A DNA stretch of 64,000 bases from Neoceratodus forsteri (taxonomy: Eukaryota; Chordata; Ceratodontiformes; Ceratodontidae), in contig CM057452.1 of assembly GCA_016271365.2 (NCBI GenBank), positions 824,940,001 through 825,004,000 of the forward strand, in the 5' to 3' direction. Position 1 is the first letter of the stretch, and every line of letters begins with the position of its first letter. A model generated the notes under the pieces. That model was not told the origin of the DNA and searched no databases. It worked only from the letters and a program-made list of their open reading frames with translations. The position numbers and the translations under genes are program-made. This document shows positions 31,411-42,889 of this stretch, one piece after another.

Positions 31411-32880
31411 CTCCTTTGACTCCATTGGCTGGTTAAAGAACTACCTTGAAGAACGGTCCCAAACAGTAAGAATCGCTGATACACCCTCGGACGCTAGACC
31501 GGTCTGCTCGGGAGTCCCCTAGGGCTCCATTCTGGGACCCCTCCTCTTCAGCCTATTCTTAAACTCACTACCGGACAGCTGCCCAGAACAAATAATTCTC
31601 TATGCCGACGATGCTGTGATCCTCACCTCGGACCCTGATCCAATCCAATCACAAAATAAACTTCAGCGGGCCTTCTCCTCCATTGAATCCTAGTTCCTAA
31701 ATCATAAACTGCTTCTCAATCAGAAAAAAAACAAGTCTACGGTCTTCTGCAGCCCCCACAACAAAAACAAACAACTCCACCTCTCCATTGCAACCAAACA
31801 AGGAGCCATCCTAGAGCAAACACAATTGTTCACATACCTCGGCATCACCCTTGATCCCCACCTCTCATACGCTGTTCATATCAGCAATGTTGCAAAGTCT
31901 ATCAGTGTGAGATTAGGCATATTATTCCATCACAGGAAACACCTAACCCCAGAAGCACTGTTAGTGACCTTCCAAAGCTCCATCGACAGCATCATAGACT
32001 ATGGTCTTATCATATATGGGTCTGCAACTTCCACTGCTCTCAAACATATCACAACCTCCCTGAATAAGGCCTGTCATCTCATCACTGGCTCACATCACCG
32101 TACCTACACATGTGACCTTTATTCCCAATCTGGATGGCTTCAACTGGACAAACGCATAAAATACCAAACCTGCATCACGGCCAAGAAAATTATAATGGGG
32201 CTTGCCCCATCTGGTGTCTGTGCCCTCCTTAAGCCTAGATGTAGGAACATCACTACAGGGAGATCCAGTTCCCATCTACTACATATCCCACGATGTCGCA
32301 TGACCCAAGGACAAAGATCATTTGCCTATCGGGTATCCAACTGGCTCAACTCTCTTGGCAGCGACATAGAGACCACTCCAACACTCAACCTCTTCAAGTC
32401 CAAGCTGTGCCTCTCACTGCTTGTATCCTGTGATTGCCAATCTTAACATTTCCACCATTCCAGCTGCACGTGCCCCAGCACCCAGCACTTATAATCAGTT
32501 TTTGCACCCCTAGCACCTTACCTGTCATATTCCCTCGACAAGGCCCCCTGGCTGCACTGTCTACTGCCCTTGCCCACCTCCCCCCATATCTCCACTCCTG
32601 CCCCACCCCCAACCACCTCTATACTCCCCTTACCCCTGCATCTCCTTCCCCCTGATCTCCTACCCTCACTTCCTCCCTTCCACCCACCCCACCCTCCTTC
32701 CCTTGTCTTGCTCATAGCTCAAGTCTTTGTACTGGTTATTACATGTCTGTACATCAATGACTATATGTTTGTAACTAAAAATGATGACTGTCGCACACCC
32801 TGATGTGGAACCTTTGTAAAAGAGCCTCGGCTCAAAGGTATTGTAATCCTTGACTGAAATAAATTTAAAAAAATAAAAAT
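31411..32880 (+). mobile_element. L2/Rex1-like LINE, 5'-truncated, inserted in L1
   Basis: Begins inside RT (SFDSIGWLKNYLEERSQTV) and runs through GVP-stop-GSILGPLLFSLFL and LYADDAVILTS (about 31,600) to the 206-residue frame 31,826-32,446. That frame holds FTYLGITLDPHLSYAVH, NKACHLITGSHHRTY and QRSFAYRVSNWLNSLG. The 3' UTR ends aaataaatttaaaaaaataa. It has the same family layout as 11,678-14,235. The L1 frame resumes directly (FGDEVIREL). A short duplicated tttgg at both sides is a possible TSD. Confidence 0.85.
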
Positions 32881-33835
32881 TTGGGGATGAAGTCATACGG
32901 GAACTTGACAATATATTCACATCCCCAGAATTGTTCACTCCAGTTTATATTCTGACTACCGTACCTCTGGAGGGGATTAGAGTGGACAGAAATATCCTCA
33001 GTTTAATCTCTTTATCTCTTTACTTGCTCTTATAGCCAAAAAAGCTATAACACATTTATGGCATAAGACGTCAGTACCAACTAAACATAGCTGGAGGGCT
33101 TTGACTCGAGGGGTTTATGCTTTGGAGTGCATGTTGGCCAGGCTTTGCAATCCAGAGCACACATTCAACATTTTATGGTGCAGGTGGGTTATATATCAAT
33201 TAGAACAGGATTCAGATTTTATCCCATAGGGAAGAAAATAATAGGATTTTATAGGGCAATAGGATTCATGAGAGACTTTGAGGGTCTTTCTCACTTTAGT
33301 GTCTCTACTCTCATTGTTTTCATGTTCCTTTTTCTGTTGTTTTTTTTTAGATTGGGTGAGTGTGAGATAAGTAATGACTTTGTTCTCTGTTGTAATGCAG
33401 TATATAAACCTAGGATTTGTACCGGTGCCCCTTTGCCAAATGTTCTCTTAGTGGAAGGCTGTTAGATGTCCCTATTCTAATGGTGTTGTTGGAACACTGT
33501 CTCCTATTCCAAGTTAATTTGGCTTCAGGCAGTTCAATTATTCAATTATTTAAGTAAGATATTTTGATCTACAGCTAATATTAAATGTTCACTTATATGG
33601 AATTTGTCTACTTAACTAGGTGTTATTAAGATTGCCCCTCCTTCTCCTCATTGATATTTTCATTGTTCTATTTACAATATTACATCATGTACTTTCTTTT
33701 GAATTGAGATGTACACATCCTTATTTTTCACTTTCATTGGTGTACCATGTATTCTTTCTTTTGTCTAATTGTTGTATTCTGTGGCTTAATAAGCATTGAA
33801 TTATTAAAAAAAGATATACAGGGGACACATTATAC
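32881..33835 (+). mobile_element. L1/Tx1-type LINE, segment 3 of 3 (3' end)
   Basis: Resumes in the frame of WGCEF with FGDEVIRELDNIFTSPELF and VPLEGIRVDRNILSLISL, then KAITHLWHK-type sequence, as in the L1 ORF2 C-terminus. It becomes non-coding after about 33,100 and ends near ttattaaaaaaagata (33,805-33,820), a plausible 3' tail. Confidence 0.7.
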
Positions 33836-34539
33836 ACTGCCATTTGTTTCTTTTTCATTTTTTATTTTTCTAGTGAGAACAGAATAATAAATAGGCACTA
33901 TGCCTAGAGTATATAAAAGGCTTACCTCAGCACTATAGGAATTATGCCAAAGAGAGGGTTCACCTTGGGTGTTGGTGCTTGTTCTCATGCTTTTTTCCAC
34001 ACAATAGATACACTAAGTTGTCTCACTGTCATTTGGCCTGGGCTCTATGTTTTGCATGGCTTTTCAGCTTGTTTGATTCGTCTGTGAGGAGCAAACAAGG
34101 TTGCAATTTAGAGCATTCCTTGAAAAGCGGTCTGTGATCACATAGTATTCTGGTCAGTCACATGACCAAGGCTTGAAAAAGAGAAAGTGAGCCAGAGACA
34201 ACCATTGGGCTGGCTGAGCAACCAAAGCATTCTGAGACAGAGAGGATGAAAAAGGAGAACACCTTAACATAGACAAAGGTGGAGGGCGAGCTCAAGGGGC
34301 AAAACTGGAAGTAGAGGACTGAGAGAAAGTGCACCAGGCAGAGGAGTTAGAGAGAAAGTACTCCAGACAGAGGAGTGACAGAGAACCCACACTAGATCCT
34401 GATGTGAAAGAAGTAAAAGAAAGGGCAATTTGAGTGAGTACAGCAGCATCTGAAGTGAGAGTGAGACAGTGAGCTAGAGAGGGAGAGATAGAAGGAAAAT
34501 ATAAGAGGAAGAAATGGGAATATGAGAGAGATATTGTAT
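33836..34539. other. Unassigned; purine-rich stretch upstream of gypsy gag
   Basis: No gene. 34,170-34,540 is strongly purine-rich (agagagaaagt words), including a partly duplicated segment gagagaaagt(g/a)c(a/t)cca at about 34,321-34,370. It may be the leader of the Ty3/gypsy relic, but no LTR pair or primer-binding site could be shown. Confidence 0.35.
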
Positions 34540-36870
34540 GGAGTTACTGAAAGAGAAGGTACACCAACAAATGTATATACTGACATGGAAGCCCCCCCCC
34601 CCCCGGCAAGATGTCAAGGCTGATTCAGACATGTTTCTGAATTTCAAGGATGGGGTAAGCTCAACATGTATCGAAGATCTTTTGAAAGGTTATTGTTGGT
34701 ACTTTAAATTAGATAGGATACCTTGTGCTATACTCACTGGAGAATTCTTAAGAGGCATTTATCAGAATGCACGCTGTTCATTGCAAAGTAAAAAAAAAAT
34801 GTTCTGTTGAATGTTTTTTAACTAACTCCTGAAGCATACCAACTCATATTTAGGGGTTTAAAGAAAGGACCAGAGTGAAGTTATTCTGTGCAGAACAAAA
34901 TTCACATTTGCAATATGTTAGAATTATGGTTATAGGGTAATAAGGCTGCTACTTCTAATGAAGTAAAATAAGTGTTTTTACTAGAACAATTTATCTGGAC
35001 TGTACTAGAAGAACTGCATGTGTGGCTGTTGAATAGAATTCCCAATGCCATAAGGGAAGCAGTCAAGATGGAGGATTGGTTTATGTCAACCAGGTCATAC
35101 ATCCAGTAAAAACACAATGAGGTAGGATAGCAGGAGGTTTTAAATGTATGCCTAAGGTAAACCCTAAGCCCAAACCAAAGGCAGAAAAACAACAGTGAAC
35201 CCAAAATTGAAGAGTCAGGGGAGTGGAGGTGTTATGTAAGTCAGAAAGTGTGGAATTTACCATATGATTGCCAAAAGAATAAAAGGAAAGGGAAGCGTGC
35301 AGAACAAAGTAAGTCTGAGTAAGAAGCAGCTAAAGATGGGTGCAAGGACTGCAGTCTCCACTAACTCCATTGTTCATATACACATTGTTTTGTAGATGGT
35401 AAAGTCACCAAAGGTTTAAGAGACAGAAGGGTTTCCATTGCAATGGTTAAGCTGATAAATGATTAAAAGATTCCATTTGGTCAATTCTCCAGAATTCAGG
35501 AAATGACTAACTCTGTTGTCTCACTGATAATGAAATTGATCTTCCTGAGATAATAATTTATAAGTGTATGTAGCCAATGAGATTAACCCATGGCTCATAT
35601 ATTGGATATAAAGTGGGTTGTTTCAACTTAGGGGCCCACCCACCTGGTTAAAGCACTGGGGGAACCTTGTCAGTGTTTGTGCCACTAGTGTTGTTTACAG
35701 TAAACGTGGAATGTCCAGAAATAAATTATGTTCTGCAGCAATCCAAATTTGATTGGAATCTGTTCTAAAGTTGTAATGCAGTACAGGAGGTAGGATGATA
35801 CCTGCCCTCCTCCTTTGATGTAATTATGGGGAATGACTTCAGCAACAGATAAGCTGTTGTCTGCATCACTTCCCAAAGTCAGGTGAGATGATGAACTACT
35901 GAGAAGACAGAAGAAGTCGGTGCATCCAGATGCACTCTCTACTTCAACATCAGAGGAAGTATCTAGCCTTGCTAATGGATTAGCCAGGAATCATCAATTC
36001 AGTACCTTGGCTACAGACAGAGGAAGCCAAGCTGTGAGCAGGGTTTCCACTGAAAAAGAGAACACTCTGGGTAGGGTTAAACATGATTAGATTAACAGAC
36101 TTTATCAGCCTCACACAGCACTACATAATTTGAGGCAACAGGACACCCCAGGCTGACAATAACTCAAGAAAAATGTAACAAAAAAAGTTTAATGGGAGAA
36201 TGGCTTAATTTTTAGAGAGTGGGAACCCAAAGAAAGTCCGGAAGAAGGGGTGTACCAGCAGTCAGTGGTCCTTCAGTAATATATAAAGCAGATACAGGCC
36301 CTAGCCTTTGACATTACTTTCTTAGGACACCTGGGAGTTAGCCAAATAAAAAGGCAGTTCATGAATAACTTTTTCAGGCTCAGTAATTTTAAAGCTGTGG
36401 GAAACTACTATGGGACTTGTCTGTAGTGACAGAGGGTGGGGAAGGTTGTGGACGTGATTAAATCAGTTTGTTCCCCAATCTATAATTGAGGATCCATTTC
36501 AATGAGTAGTCATGGAGATTGTGGGACCACTGAGCACCCTGAAATGCACAGACAAGAGGTACTTACTGGTACTTAATGACTATGTGACCAAGTTCTCAGA
36601 AGCTGTGGCTATGCCCTCCATAGAAGCACAGAATATGGAAGATGAACCCATTCGGATATACTGCCCCAAGAGATTCTATCTGACATGGGCATGAATATTA
36701 TGTTAGCACTCATGGCAAGGTTTTGGGAGCCCAAAACAAATATTTTAAGTGAACATTGTAATGGGATGCTTCAAGAGCAACTAACGCCTTTGGGAAAAGT
36801 TTGGAAAACAATAATATTTTGTCACAGTTCAGCTTGTATTTCATATATCTTCTAAAGATTTCTGCTCTCC
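34540..36870 (+). mobile_element. Ty3/gypsy relic with gag, protease-like region and integrase (Gmr1-like order)
   Basis: Across shifting frames the order is as follows. Gag: LTPEAYQLIFRGLKKGPE and EELHVWLLNRIPNAIREAVK at 34,810-35,060, then a degenerate zinc knuckle CYVSQKVWNLPYDC near 35,236-35,280. A protease-like segment (LLGTDWEHL-like and VIMGNDF) lies at about 35,640-35,840. Integrase spans 36,300-36,780. No RT or RNase H is found between gag and integrase, or immediately after integrase. The capsid wording resembles the SCAN-related gag of vertebrate Gmr1-like elements, which are known for integrase ahead of RT. LTRs were not found. Confidence 0.65.
36290..36800 (+). pseudogene. Integrase of the Ty3/gypsy relic
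   Basis: The zinc-binding region gives FLGHLGVSQIKRQFMNNFF and, after a shift, YYGTC. This is followed by QRVGKVVDVIKS, then the core frame 36,512-36,694: MEIVGPLSTLKCTDKRYLLV (first catalytic Asp replaced, MEIVGP for xDIVGP) and DYVTKFSEAVAMPSIEA. After a frameshift comes PKEILSDMGMNIMLALM (second catalytic Asp in SDxG). The third catalytic residue region is lost among stops. Confidence 0.75.
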
Positions 36871-37252
36871 ATTATTTATTTAATCAGAAATTCCCACAAA
36901 TACAAGATATTTATCCCGTAGAGTTCATTTGCCTCTAGAGCATATTCCCAAGAAATCATAATAATCAGCTGAGACATCACAATCTGTTGCCATGGGAATA
37001 ACAGTGATGTCACAAGCAGAGTATTATGACATCAGTTGGGGGAAAAGAAATAGTAGCTGATGAACCCTCAATGAAAAACTATCCTGTTTTCAAGTATATG
37101 ACCTCAATAACAAATTACAGGTATAAGAAATACAGAGTTAATAAGAAAAATAATATGTTTAGTGTCCAAATATTATGTTTTACTAAGTTCTTCTTGAGGC
37201 ATCAGTGGCTCTTTAAAACAATGCTGAGAGCATTTACAGACCACTATTGGAT
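36871..37252. other. No recognisable feature
   Basis: A/T-rich sequence with no domain. RT would be expected here if the gypsy relic is Gmr1-like and complete, but nothing of the kind could be read. Confidence 0.4.
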
Positions 37253-37445
37253 GCAGTGTGGTCTAGTAGTTAAAACACCTGCTTCAGAAGCAAGAGACTG
37301 CAGGTTCAAACTCTGCTAGAGCCAAATGGTCACTTAACTTCTCAGTGCTCTGACCCATTCAGCTGCAGAAATAGGTAAAATCAGGACCTCATCAGAAATG
37401 AGATGTTGCATCTCAGCTGAGCTAACTTGGGTAAGTAAGTTGTAA
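37253..37445 (+). mobile_element. tRNA-headed SINE (MIR/CORE-like)
   Basis: A-box-like tggtctagtagttaaaa and B-box-like aggttcaaactct lie about 35 bp apart. They are followed by a tail with ggtcacttaacttctcagtg, as in CORE/MIR-type SINEs. It is not a functional tRNA gene: the acceptor and D-arm pairing are not kept and no CCA-side stem closes. Confidence 0.65.
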
Positions 37446-37559
37446 AAAACAAGTTAGGAGGGATTGGGACAAATATTTAACACATATGTTAATCACTAAT
37501 AGGAACATGGGAAAGTCTGAACAATAGATGGCAATACACATCATGACTTCTGCCATTTC

Positions 37560-39228
37560 TTAGATGTAACCAACAAAAGGACAGCCTTGGGGATCCACAC
37601 CGCTTCTGGGATGAAATTGGCTCCTTGCTAAACCCATGCACCCATAACTGTGCCATCCACTTAGACACTCTCTCTGGCCACCTAACTGATCTGGTTGAGG
37701 TTGCCCAGGCTTTCTCAGATCTTGCTGTTCTCCTCAGCAAGCTATCTGCCCAGCTGCCTACTAGCCCTGGACATGATCCAGCAAATCCACCCCTCCACCT
37801 CACCTCCTACTAACCCCCCCACCACTTCTTTCTATTTCCCGGCCATTTCCACCAAAGACACTGCCAAGCAACTAAGGAGCCTGCCTAACCAAAGCAGCCC
37901 TGGAAGCGATGATCTTTTCCTGGCAATGCTCAAGCTAATCTTCCCTGCCATCCTTCTAGCCCTCAAAATCATCTTTAATCTGGCCTTGACCACCTCCTCC
38001 ATGCCTGTCTCCTGGAAGCATGCTAGGGTGGTACTTATCTTTAAAGCAGGTGACCCCCATTCTGTGTACCATTATAGGACTATATCACTGTTCCCCCACC
38101 TTAGCAAGCTCGTGGAAAGGATTGTCCGCTGCCAACTGTCTGATCACATCACTAAATACAACTTGCTGTTCAGACAGCAACACGGATTCTGAAAGTTCCA
38201 CTGCACTACTTTGGACCTGGCCCTGTTTATAAACCACATCCATAGGAACGTGGACCTGGGGAAAGCCACGGGTGCTGTTTTTTTAGACCTGTCCCAAGGC
38301 CTTTGACCTGGTTAACCACCCCTATTACTCTCCACAATCCACAAACTTGTTTGCTCCCCAGAGACTGCACAGTGGTTCCAGCGCTACCTCTCTGAGAGAT
38401 CCCTGTCTGTATGTATTGGCTCCATCACTTCACCAGCCCTCCCAGTCACCACAGGTGTTACACAGGGCTCCATCCTCAGCCCGCTTCTATTCTCCCTGTT
38501 TATAAACTCACTCCCTTCTGACTGCCTAACCTGTGAAGCCCTGCTGTATGCCAATGACCATGTCCTCTTCTTTAGTGACAGGCACTAGAGAACATATCCC
38601 TTGTCCTGTTCCGCAACTATAGTTCTGCATACAATTGTTTCCAGTCGCAACGCCTCCTTGTCAATGAAAAAAAAAACAAAGCTATGTTTTTCAGGTCTAA
38701 ACCTTTCCTAGCAAATTTCACCAAGTCTGGTTCCACCCTCTTGGTACTGACACCTGATGGCCCTGCACTTGAAAATGTGCCCAACTTCAAGTACTTGGGC
38801 GTAACCCATGACCCCTGCCTCTCCTATACAGACCACGTCACCACCACTATACGTCGGGTAAACCAAAAACTTGGAGTGGCTTACTGATTGAAGCTGTTCC
38901 TGACCAGCGAAGCCCATCTAGCCATTGTCCAAGGAAACTTATTACCTATTACTGATTATTGCTCCCCTATATATTCGTGTGTGTCCTCGGCCCTGTGCTC
39001 GTGCCTCTGCTCAACTTATAACGTCTGCCATTTCACTCTTCTTGCACCTTACTCCATCCACCACTGTCACCTCTACCTGTCACTCAGATGGCTGCCCCTT
39101 CCTTCTCACTTTGACTATGCTCTTTGCTGTGTCATTGACAGCACCCTCAGATGTGGTGATGCATCCCCATATGTGTCTCTTCTAAAGGCCCAAACTCCTT
39201 CAAGATGTTTGCGTGCATCCTCGGTAGA
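37560..39228 (+). mobile_element. L2/Rex1-like LINE, third copy, degraded
   Basis: Frames give FWDEIGSLLNPCTHNCAIHL (about 37,595), VSWKHARVVLIFKAGDPHS, RQQHGF, TGAVFLDLSQ with a shift, ERSLSVCIGSITSPALPV, TQGSILSPLLFSLFINSLPS, and LLYANDHVLFF in place of the catalytic YADD. Then follow VPNFKYLGVTHDPCLSYTDH and LRWLPLPSHFDYALCCVIDS. The missing catalytic Asp and the many stops make it dead. The 3' end is lost at about 39,228. Confidence 0.85.
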
Positions 39229-39431
39229 GAAGCAGCTGAATTTAATTTTGCTGGTGAAGTTCAGGTGAAATCCAAAAATTTCACCAGTGAAATATTTCAT
39301 GAAATTCACGCATTTTGCAAAATATTTTGCAGGTGCGAAATTTCTCCCGCAAAATGTGGAATTTCGCTCACGAATGGTGGAATTTCACCGCTCATGGGTG
39401 AAATTCTGCATTTTTCTATCAATTCCCAACT
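39229..39431. repeat. A/T-rich repeat with GAAATTTC-type words
   Basis: Nine or more short words of the type (gt)gaaattt(c)/aatttcac occur within 200 bp in both orientations. This resembles the subterminal region of a DNA transposon cut by the pogo-like element. No ends could be defined. Confidence 0.4.
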
Positions 39432-39433
39432 TA

Positions 39434-40926
39434 CTGTATAGCAGGTATTATTAGCGGCTGATATTTTTTGCATGTCGGCTATACTGGAACATTTTAGCAC
39501 CCAATATATTTAGCGCTCTCTATGCCAGCAGTTACAGCAGTTCCCGTTCTTCTCCTATAGCCTAATTGCTTTACTAATTACCAGTAGTAGCGGCTTACTC
39601 ACACAGTGATAAGTACATACCCTTCCTTACACACCCTTCCCTTACTCAGGTGTCAGTATCTGTAACTACGTTTAGAGAGAATGTCACTGCTAAAGTGGAT
39701 GCAATCCTCGCAAGTAAAAAGAAAATATCCATTTCAAGTCCCTACTGTGTCCGGTGCAGAGTTGGCAGAGTGTACTGGTGGTGACTTAAGTGTGGCAACA
39801 GTGGTCACCAGAGAGCTTTCTTCTGTTTCTCCTCCTCCTGCAAAAAGAAGCCACTCATCTTACACATCCTATACACCTGAGACCCGATTCAAGCTTGGTC
39901 AGTATGCTGTCGAGCATGCGGTGATGGCCACAGTATGGCACTACCTCACCACAACTGGAAAAACAATAAACGAAAGCTCTGTCAGGAACTTTAAGTCTGA
40001 GTATATGCGGCAGCTGCAAAAAACTCCAGACCCCACTACTATGGCAAATGTTCTCTCTCCTAGGCCACGTGGTCATCCAACCCATCTAGAGGGAGAGTTA
40101 GAAGGGCAGCTAAAGAACATCATCAAGACACTGTGCACTGAAGGGGCTGAGGTCAGTGCTAGTGTGATCCAAGCTATTGCAGTGGGTATAGTCAAGGCTA
40201 ACTTTACACATTTGTTAACAGAGAATGGAGGGCATTTAACACTAACAAGCAAGTGGGCATGAGGGTTCTTACATCAAATGGGCTACAATAAGCGTTAGGG
40301 AACTAGAGCGGGGCGAAAAACACTGAGTGATTTCTCAGCTTTGAAAGCAACTTTTCTGTGTCTTATTGCCAGAGCTAGCGCACAAGACCATCACTCTTGA
40401 TGGCTGGAGAACAGCTTCAATAGCCTGAAACAACATCAGGAGGATATAATTTGAGGATTTGAGCAAGCCAGCATCAAGGAAGGCATGAAAACAGCTTGAC
40501 CAATGTAAGTACAATCACCACCAAAGTAAAGTAATACAGTGCTGTAGTTAGGTTACTACTGTAGTCAGGGATCGAACCTGAGTATTTTTTTTTTTAACAG
40601 AGTACCAGTAAATGAAGATGTACCAGCTGAATGAAGCAGAGCTCAGCAGAGCTAAGAACAATGCACAGAAAGAGCTGCTACTTTGTTTTGTTTTTTTGGG
40701 GGGTTACATTTTTTTTAAGGGAGATACAATGAATTACTGAAACGAATAAATAGTGAAATACAGAAATTCATGTTACTGCTGTATATGTGATTTCTTTTGA
40801 GCTTCTGTTCACTTCTGTGAAGTGATGTTCTGTGGATAATATTAGCAGGAATTTAAATTTAGCGTTTTTTTCCTTCCCGCTAATGGCGCTAAAATTTTCT
40901 GAGCGCTATTAATACCTACTATACAG
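39434..40926 (+). mobile_element. pogo-like (Tc1/mariner) transposon, 1.49 kb, TA target
   Basis: The ends ctgtatagcaggtattatta and, reverse-complemented from the right, ctgtatagtaggtattaata match at 18 of 20 positions. They are flanked by TA (39,432-39,433 and 40,927-40,928). The element contains the N-terminal part of a pogo/Tigger-type transposase but no DDE catalytic domain, so it is an internally deleted, non-autonomous copy. Subterminal ttagcg words occur on both sides. Confidence 0.82.
39681..40450 (+). pseudogene. pogo-type transposase, N-terminal part
   Basis: A 193-residue open frame (39,681-40,262). A low-complexity start precedes SYTPETRFKLGQYAVEHAVM and VRNFKSEYMRQLQK, a psq/helix-turn-helix DNA-binding region. 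LSPRPRGHPTHLEGELEGQL and the HTH_CENPB-like segment ending LLTENGGHLTLTSKWA follow. After a TGA the same phase reads GFLHQMGYNKR-stop-GTRAGRKTLSDFSALKA, so the frame once went on toward the DDE domain, which is absent. Stops and deletion make it inactive. Confidence 0.75.
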
Positions 40927-40928
40927 TA

Positions 40929-41740
40929 TATGTACAATGATCTTTCATAATGCTTCTCATTTTTAACGTTCAATAGTCTATACATTTTAATCTCATTCTT
41001 TATAACAATGTAAATCTTGTTCAACATACTTTTAAACAGCCTCCTGTTCTTAATTTCATATGTAAAATACTGGCTGGCACTTAACTGGCCTTCAAGTTCC
41101 CTCTGGTCTGCTCCAGCCATCTATTCTCTTCTGATATGTATTCACAGCCTTATGGAATAATTATACATGTTTATCTATTATGTAGTCACAAATCGTGTAT
41201 ATACAGCTTCAACAGGTAACATTACTGAATATGAACAAGTTCTTTATACCTTTTTACTTGCTATTATTTTCATTGTTGAGAACTTACATTCTTTCTGATA
41301 TCACAGCAATATGTAACCTCTGGTTAATGGTATAAACATGTTTTAATCATTATTATACAGTGGCAAGAAAAAATCCTGGACTCTGATTGGTCAGTCTTAG
41401 GCTGGACCTGTGATGTTATCCATTAAATATTGCGAGGTGACATCCAGCAAGCAAAAAGGTGAATTATATCCAGTTCCTATTGTAGCCTAAACTATGCCCT
41501 GAAATTTGTTGTGCATGTAGATGCTTGTTTTTATATTTGAGATGTATGAGTTTTCAAAGGCAAAAATACAGAGTCTGATAAATTGCAGACATCAGTTTAA
41601 GTTTTCATGATTGTAGACAAAGTGCTGAATATTATAATAAAGGCTTTCTCATACAAACTAATGTCTAAGTCCAAAAACTGTTGCTTCTTCCATCCAGAGA
41701 CAAGCTGCTAATAGTCAAAAATTCTCTGTGAGAAAAGAAA
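40929..41740. other. No recognisable feature
   Basis: A/T-rich sequence without a domain or a repeat seen elsewhere in the window. At 41,360-41,440 the words gtggcaagaaaaaatcctgg and actctgattggtcag stand out, but no inverted partner was found. Confidence 0.35.
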
Positions 41741-42060
41741 ATGTCAGAGCAGCCGGGCCGGTGGCACTGATGATTGAGGTGCTGGACGTCACACCTCACA
41801 CCACACCGGTGACCCAGGTTCGGGAGCGAGCTCAGGCCGCCGGGGGTTGGCCAGGGGCAGATAGGCTGGAGAGTCCGACAACAGCTCGCCTTCTCCGGGG
41901 AGGGAGGGTCTTTCAACCTGGTATGCGGCGACCCCTGGAGGAGGCTGGAGGCATGGCGGCAAGCTGGGGTCTCGGGGGCCTGATTGGTTGAGGGCGTAGG
42001 TTAGCGACCAATCAACCTCAGTGGCTACTCCTTCGTGGAAGGAGGGGGAGGGATGTTGCC
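41741..42060. other. GC-rich, CpG-containing patch
   Basis: Markedly richer in G+C and CpG (ccgggccggt; gcggcgacccc; caggccgccggg) than the surrounding 10 kb. It contains two near copies of the CCAAT-like word tgattggttg/gaccaatcaa in opposite orientation (about 41,980 and 42,010). This could be an LTR, an element promoter or a host CpG island. The frame 41,728-41,991 has no recognised domain and I do not call it a gene. Confidence 0.4.
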
Positions 42061-42889
42061 AACGTCAGTGCTTGCACCTTGACATATGGGCCTGCAACGT
42101 CCCACAGAAATATGGGGAAAAAAACCACTGGAGCCTGGAAGATGGAGTGCTGAGCTGGGTCCTGATGTGCCAGAGCCTGCCTGCAGCCTCGGACCCGACG
42201 AAAAAAGCAAGATTCAGAGGTCTGCCCCTACCCAGACCCTGGGGGTATCTAAGGCTGGATGGAGGGACCAGAGACTGACAGGTAAGGCACTGGCAGGGAT
42301 AGGCTTAATGGGCGACTCCAGATGGTGCAGCTCCAGTGGGGACAGTAGGCAGGGAAAAAACAGAAAGATCAAAAAAAAAAATGTCAGAGCAAGCAAACAA
42401 AAGAGTAATCTGAGTCATCATGTACAACTGAGGTGGATAGAAAAGGTGATGTGATATGATGAGAGAAGGAGGGGAAGAGCCAGAGAGGAAAGATCTACCA
42501 CATCTTTAATCCCATAAGAAACAGAATACTCCATCAGGAGACAGGACAAAAGAGACACCATGATCCATGATATACAATACTCACTGTTGTCACCTGGTTC
42601 AGAACTGTGACAGGTGCCCCTGTAGAGTAGAAACCAAATGCTCCATAGTGTAAATAGAGCTTACTGTGATATACCACTGTGACAAGATTGGTGGGGGTTC
42701 TGCAAAATCCAAAGATAAGTGATCATTTTTTAGCTGATACAAATGAAAAGCAGACTACTGGGGGAGATGTGAGCATCATCTGCCAAAATGAAAAGAAGGA
42801 CCAGTTGTGGGGCATGGAGGGGTGTGGTGCCATGTGCCATGAGTACCTCCTCCAGAACCTCCCAAAAGGGTTGGGGAATAGCACAGGAC
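42061..42889. other. No recognisable feature
   Basis: An intermediate-GC stretch at the left (to about 42,400) continues the GC-rich patch. The rest is unremarkable up to the CR1 3' tail. The frames here show no domain. Confidence 0.35.

Noticed and set aside
34592..34604. 13-C run as a G-quadruplex or regulatory site
   Set aside because: A single homopolymer in the degraded gag leader with no neighbouring runs; most likely replication slippage.
37253..37330. Functional tRNA gene
   Set aside because: A and B boxes are present but the cloverleaf does not fold, and the sequence continues into a SINE tail.
42021..42454. Frames of 85 and 122 residues after the CpG-rich patch
   Set aside because: No recognisable domain, biased composition and no supporting splice structure.
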